Assembly: GCA_934754735.1 (NCBI GenBank)
Contig: CAKVJE010000091.1
Location: 1-6,662 of the forward strand
Direction: 5' to 3'
DNA: 6,662 nucleotides
Origin: an uncultured Candidatus Melainabacteria bacterium
GTDB lineage: Bacteria; Cyanobacteriota; Vampirovibrionia; Gastranaerophilales; Gastranaerophilaceae
The translations under genes and the position numbers were made by a program. This document shows positions 5,663-6,662 of this stretch, in pieces. Each line of letters starts with the position of its first letter. The first letter of the stretch is position 1. Under the pieces are notes generated by a model. It did not search any database. It saw only the letters and a program-made list of their open reading frames with translations, and was not told the origin of the DNA.

Positions 5663-6662
5663 TTCGCGGGGGAAAAGGTAAAACCGAACGAGCAAATTTA
5701 ATAGATAGATTATTAGAAGTTAGGGGCATTACAACTGCAGAGGCGAAAAAAGATTTCTTAAACCCTCTCGAGATAACGTTGATGCACCCTAACGCTTTTT
5801 GCGATATGCAAAAGGCAGTAGATAGAATTGTTAAAGCCATAGATGAAAAAGAAAATATTTTAATTTATGGCGATTTTGACGCAGACGGTGTAACTTCAAC
5901 ATCTGTTTTAATGAAAACTTTTGGCTACTTGGGTGCAAATGTAGATTATTACATCCCTGAACGTGAAAATGAAGGTCATGGCTTGCATACAAAAGCTTTA
6001 GTGCAATTACTTTCACAAAAGAAACCTAAGTTGATAATTACAGTTGATAATGGTATAAGCAGCGTTGAGGAAGTTAAGTTTATCAATAGCTTTGGACGCG
6101 ATGTAATTATTACCGATCACCACGAAGCACCTGAAGTTTTACCGGAAGCATACGCTATAATTAACCCAAAAGCGATGAATGCGCTAGATGAAAAACTTAC
6201 TCCTCAACAAATTGAGTCGTTAACCTCATTAGCCGGAGTTGGTGTTGCGTTTAAGCTTGCACAAGCTGTTTTAGAAAGATATGACAAACTGGCTTTCAGC
6301 ATGGAAATTTTACCTTTTGTAACTGTTGGTACGATTGCGGATATTGTTCCGCTTATCGGAGAAAACAGATATTATGTTACAAAAGGTTTGGAACTTATTG
6401 CATCAGGTAAGCACTATGGTTTAAAAAGAATGCTTGATGTCGCAGGTGTTGGAACAGATAACGGTTTAACAGCCGAGCAAATCGCGTTCACAATTGCACC
6501 AAGAATTAACGCGTCAGGTAGAATTGATACGGTTGATAACGCTATTAAAGTTATGATTTCTGAAAACAAACAAGAAATTGAAATGGCTATTATTTCGCTT
6601 GAAAACTTTAATAAATTGCGTCAGGAAATGTGTTCTAATACTTTTGCAGAAGCTGATGAAAT
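5638..6662 (+). CDS. recJ: Single-stranded-DNA-specific 5'-3' exonuclease RecJ, partial (3' end beyond window)
   Basis: The frame is open from the ATG at 5638 to the window edge, giving 341 residues of a protein usually 550 or more long. RecJ degrades single-stranded DNA 5' to 3' in recombinational and mismatch repair and belongs to the DHH phosphoesterase superfamily. The motifs are intact and in order: YGDFDADGVTS (residues 77-87), ITVDNG (134-139), ITDHHEAPE (158-166), the INP motif (175-177), GTIADIVPL (231-239) and RINASGRI (289-296). The aspartates and histidines that bind catalytic metal (D79/D81/D83, D137, D160/H161/H162, D235) are all present. The DHHA1 and oligonucleotide-binding parts lie outside the window. 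An in-frame stop at 5617-5619 and no other standard start codon before 5638 support this start. The gene begins inside the peptidase gene (25-bp overlap, +1 frame), implying one transcript and possible translational coupling. The ribosome binding site is weak (GGA 10 nt upstream). Confidence 0.95.
   Translation, partial: MSCTKEWVVRGGKGKTERANLIDRLLEVRGITTAEAKKDFLNPLEITLMHPNAFCDMQKAVDRIVKAIDEKENILIYGDFDADGVTSTSVLMKTFGYLGANVDYYIPERENEGHGLHTKALVQLLSQKKPKLIITVDNGISSVEEVKFINSFGRDVIITDHHEAPEVLPEAYAIINPKAMNALDEKLTPQQIESLTSLAGVGVAFKLAQAVLERYDKLAFSMEILPFVTVGTIADIVPLIGENRYYVTKGLELIASGKHYGLKRMLDVAGVGTDNGLTAEQIAFTIAPRINASGRIDTVDNAIKVMISENKQEIEMAIISLENFNKLRQEMCSNTFAEADE

Overview
The window looks like ordinary chromosome of an AT-rich, Gram-negative-type bacterium. 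The best guess is a gut Gastranaerophilales/Melainabacteria-like lineage, a non-photosynthetic sister of the Cyanobacteria. This rests on the low GC, the prepilin-like protein with an N-terminus of the FTLAE type and a large Cys-rich ectodomain, the exported TPR-like protein, and the standard genetic code. It is inference: no rRNA or marker gene is present.

Layout. The minus strand carries a leftward block of four genes. In transcription order these are a prepilin-like protein (3003-4262), an unrecognised 395-residue protein with MORN-2/YwqK-like beta-hairpin repeats (1674-2861), an NAD-type isocitrate dehydrogenase (619-1623), and the 5' part of a secreted TPR-like protein that runs off the left edge (1-608). 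The prepilin and the 395-residue gene each have a plausible promoter of their own. The dehydrogenase follows the 395-residue gene by 50 bp, and the TPR-like gene follows the dehydrogenase by 10 bp. A divergent intergenic region (4263-4459) separates this block from a rightward pair: an S41 C-terminal processing peptidase (4460-5662) and recJ (5638 to the right edge). Their reading frames overlap by 25 bp, so they are probably one transcript.

The most distinctive non-coding structure is a perfect 32-bp direct repeat at 1639-1670 and 2952-2983. Read on the minus strand, each copy is GTAG followed directly by an 8-bp stem hairpin with a 3-nt loop. This is the architecture of REP elements associated with RAYT transposases. 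The two copies bracket the 395-residue orphan gene and its promoter. No transposase, CRISPR array, tRNA, rRNA or phage gene is visible.

The genes do not form one obvious pathway. The prepilin, the secreted TPR-like protein and the S41 peptidase all concern the cell envelope; the dehydrogenase is central carbon metabolism and RecJ is DNA repair. I see no clear evidence of a new multi-gene system. The items most worth checking are the REP-like repeats, the orphan they enclose, and the Cys-rich prepilin.
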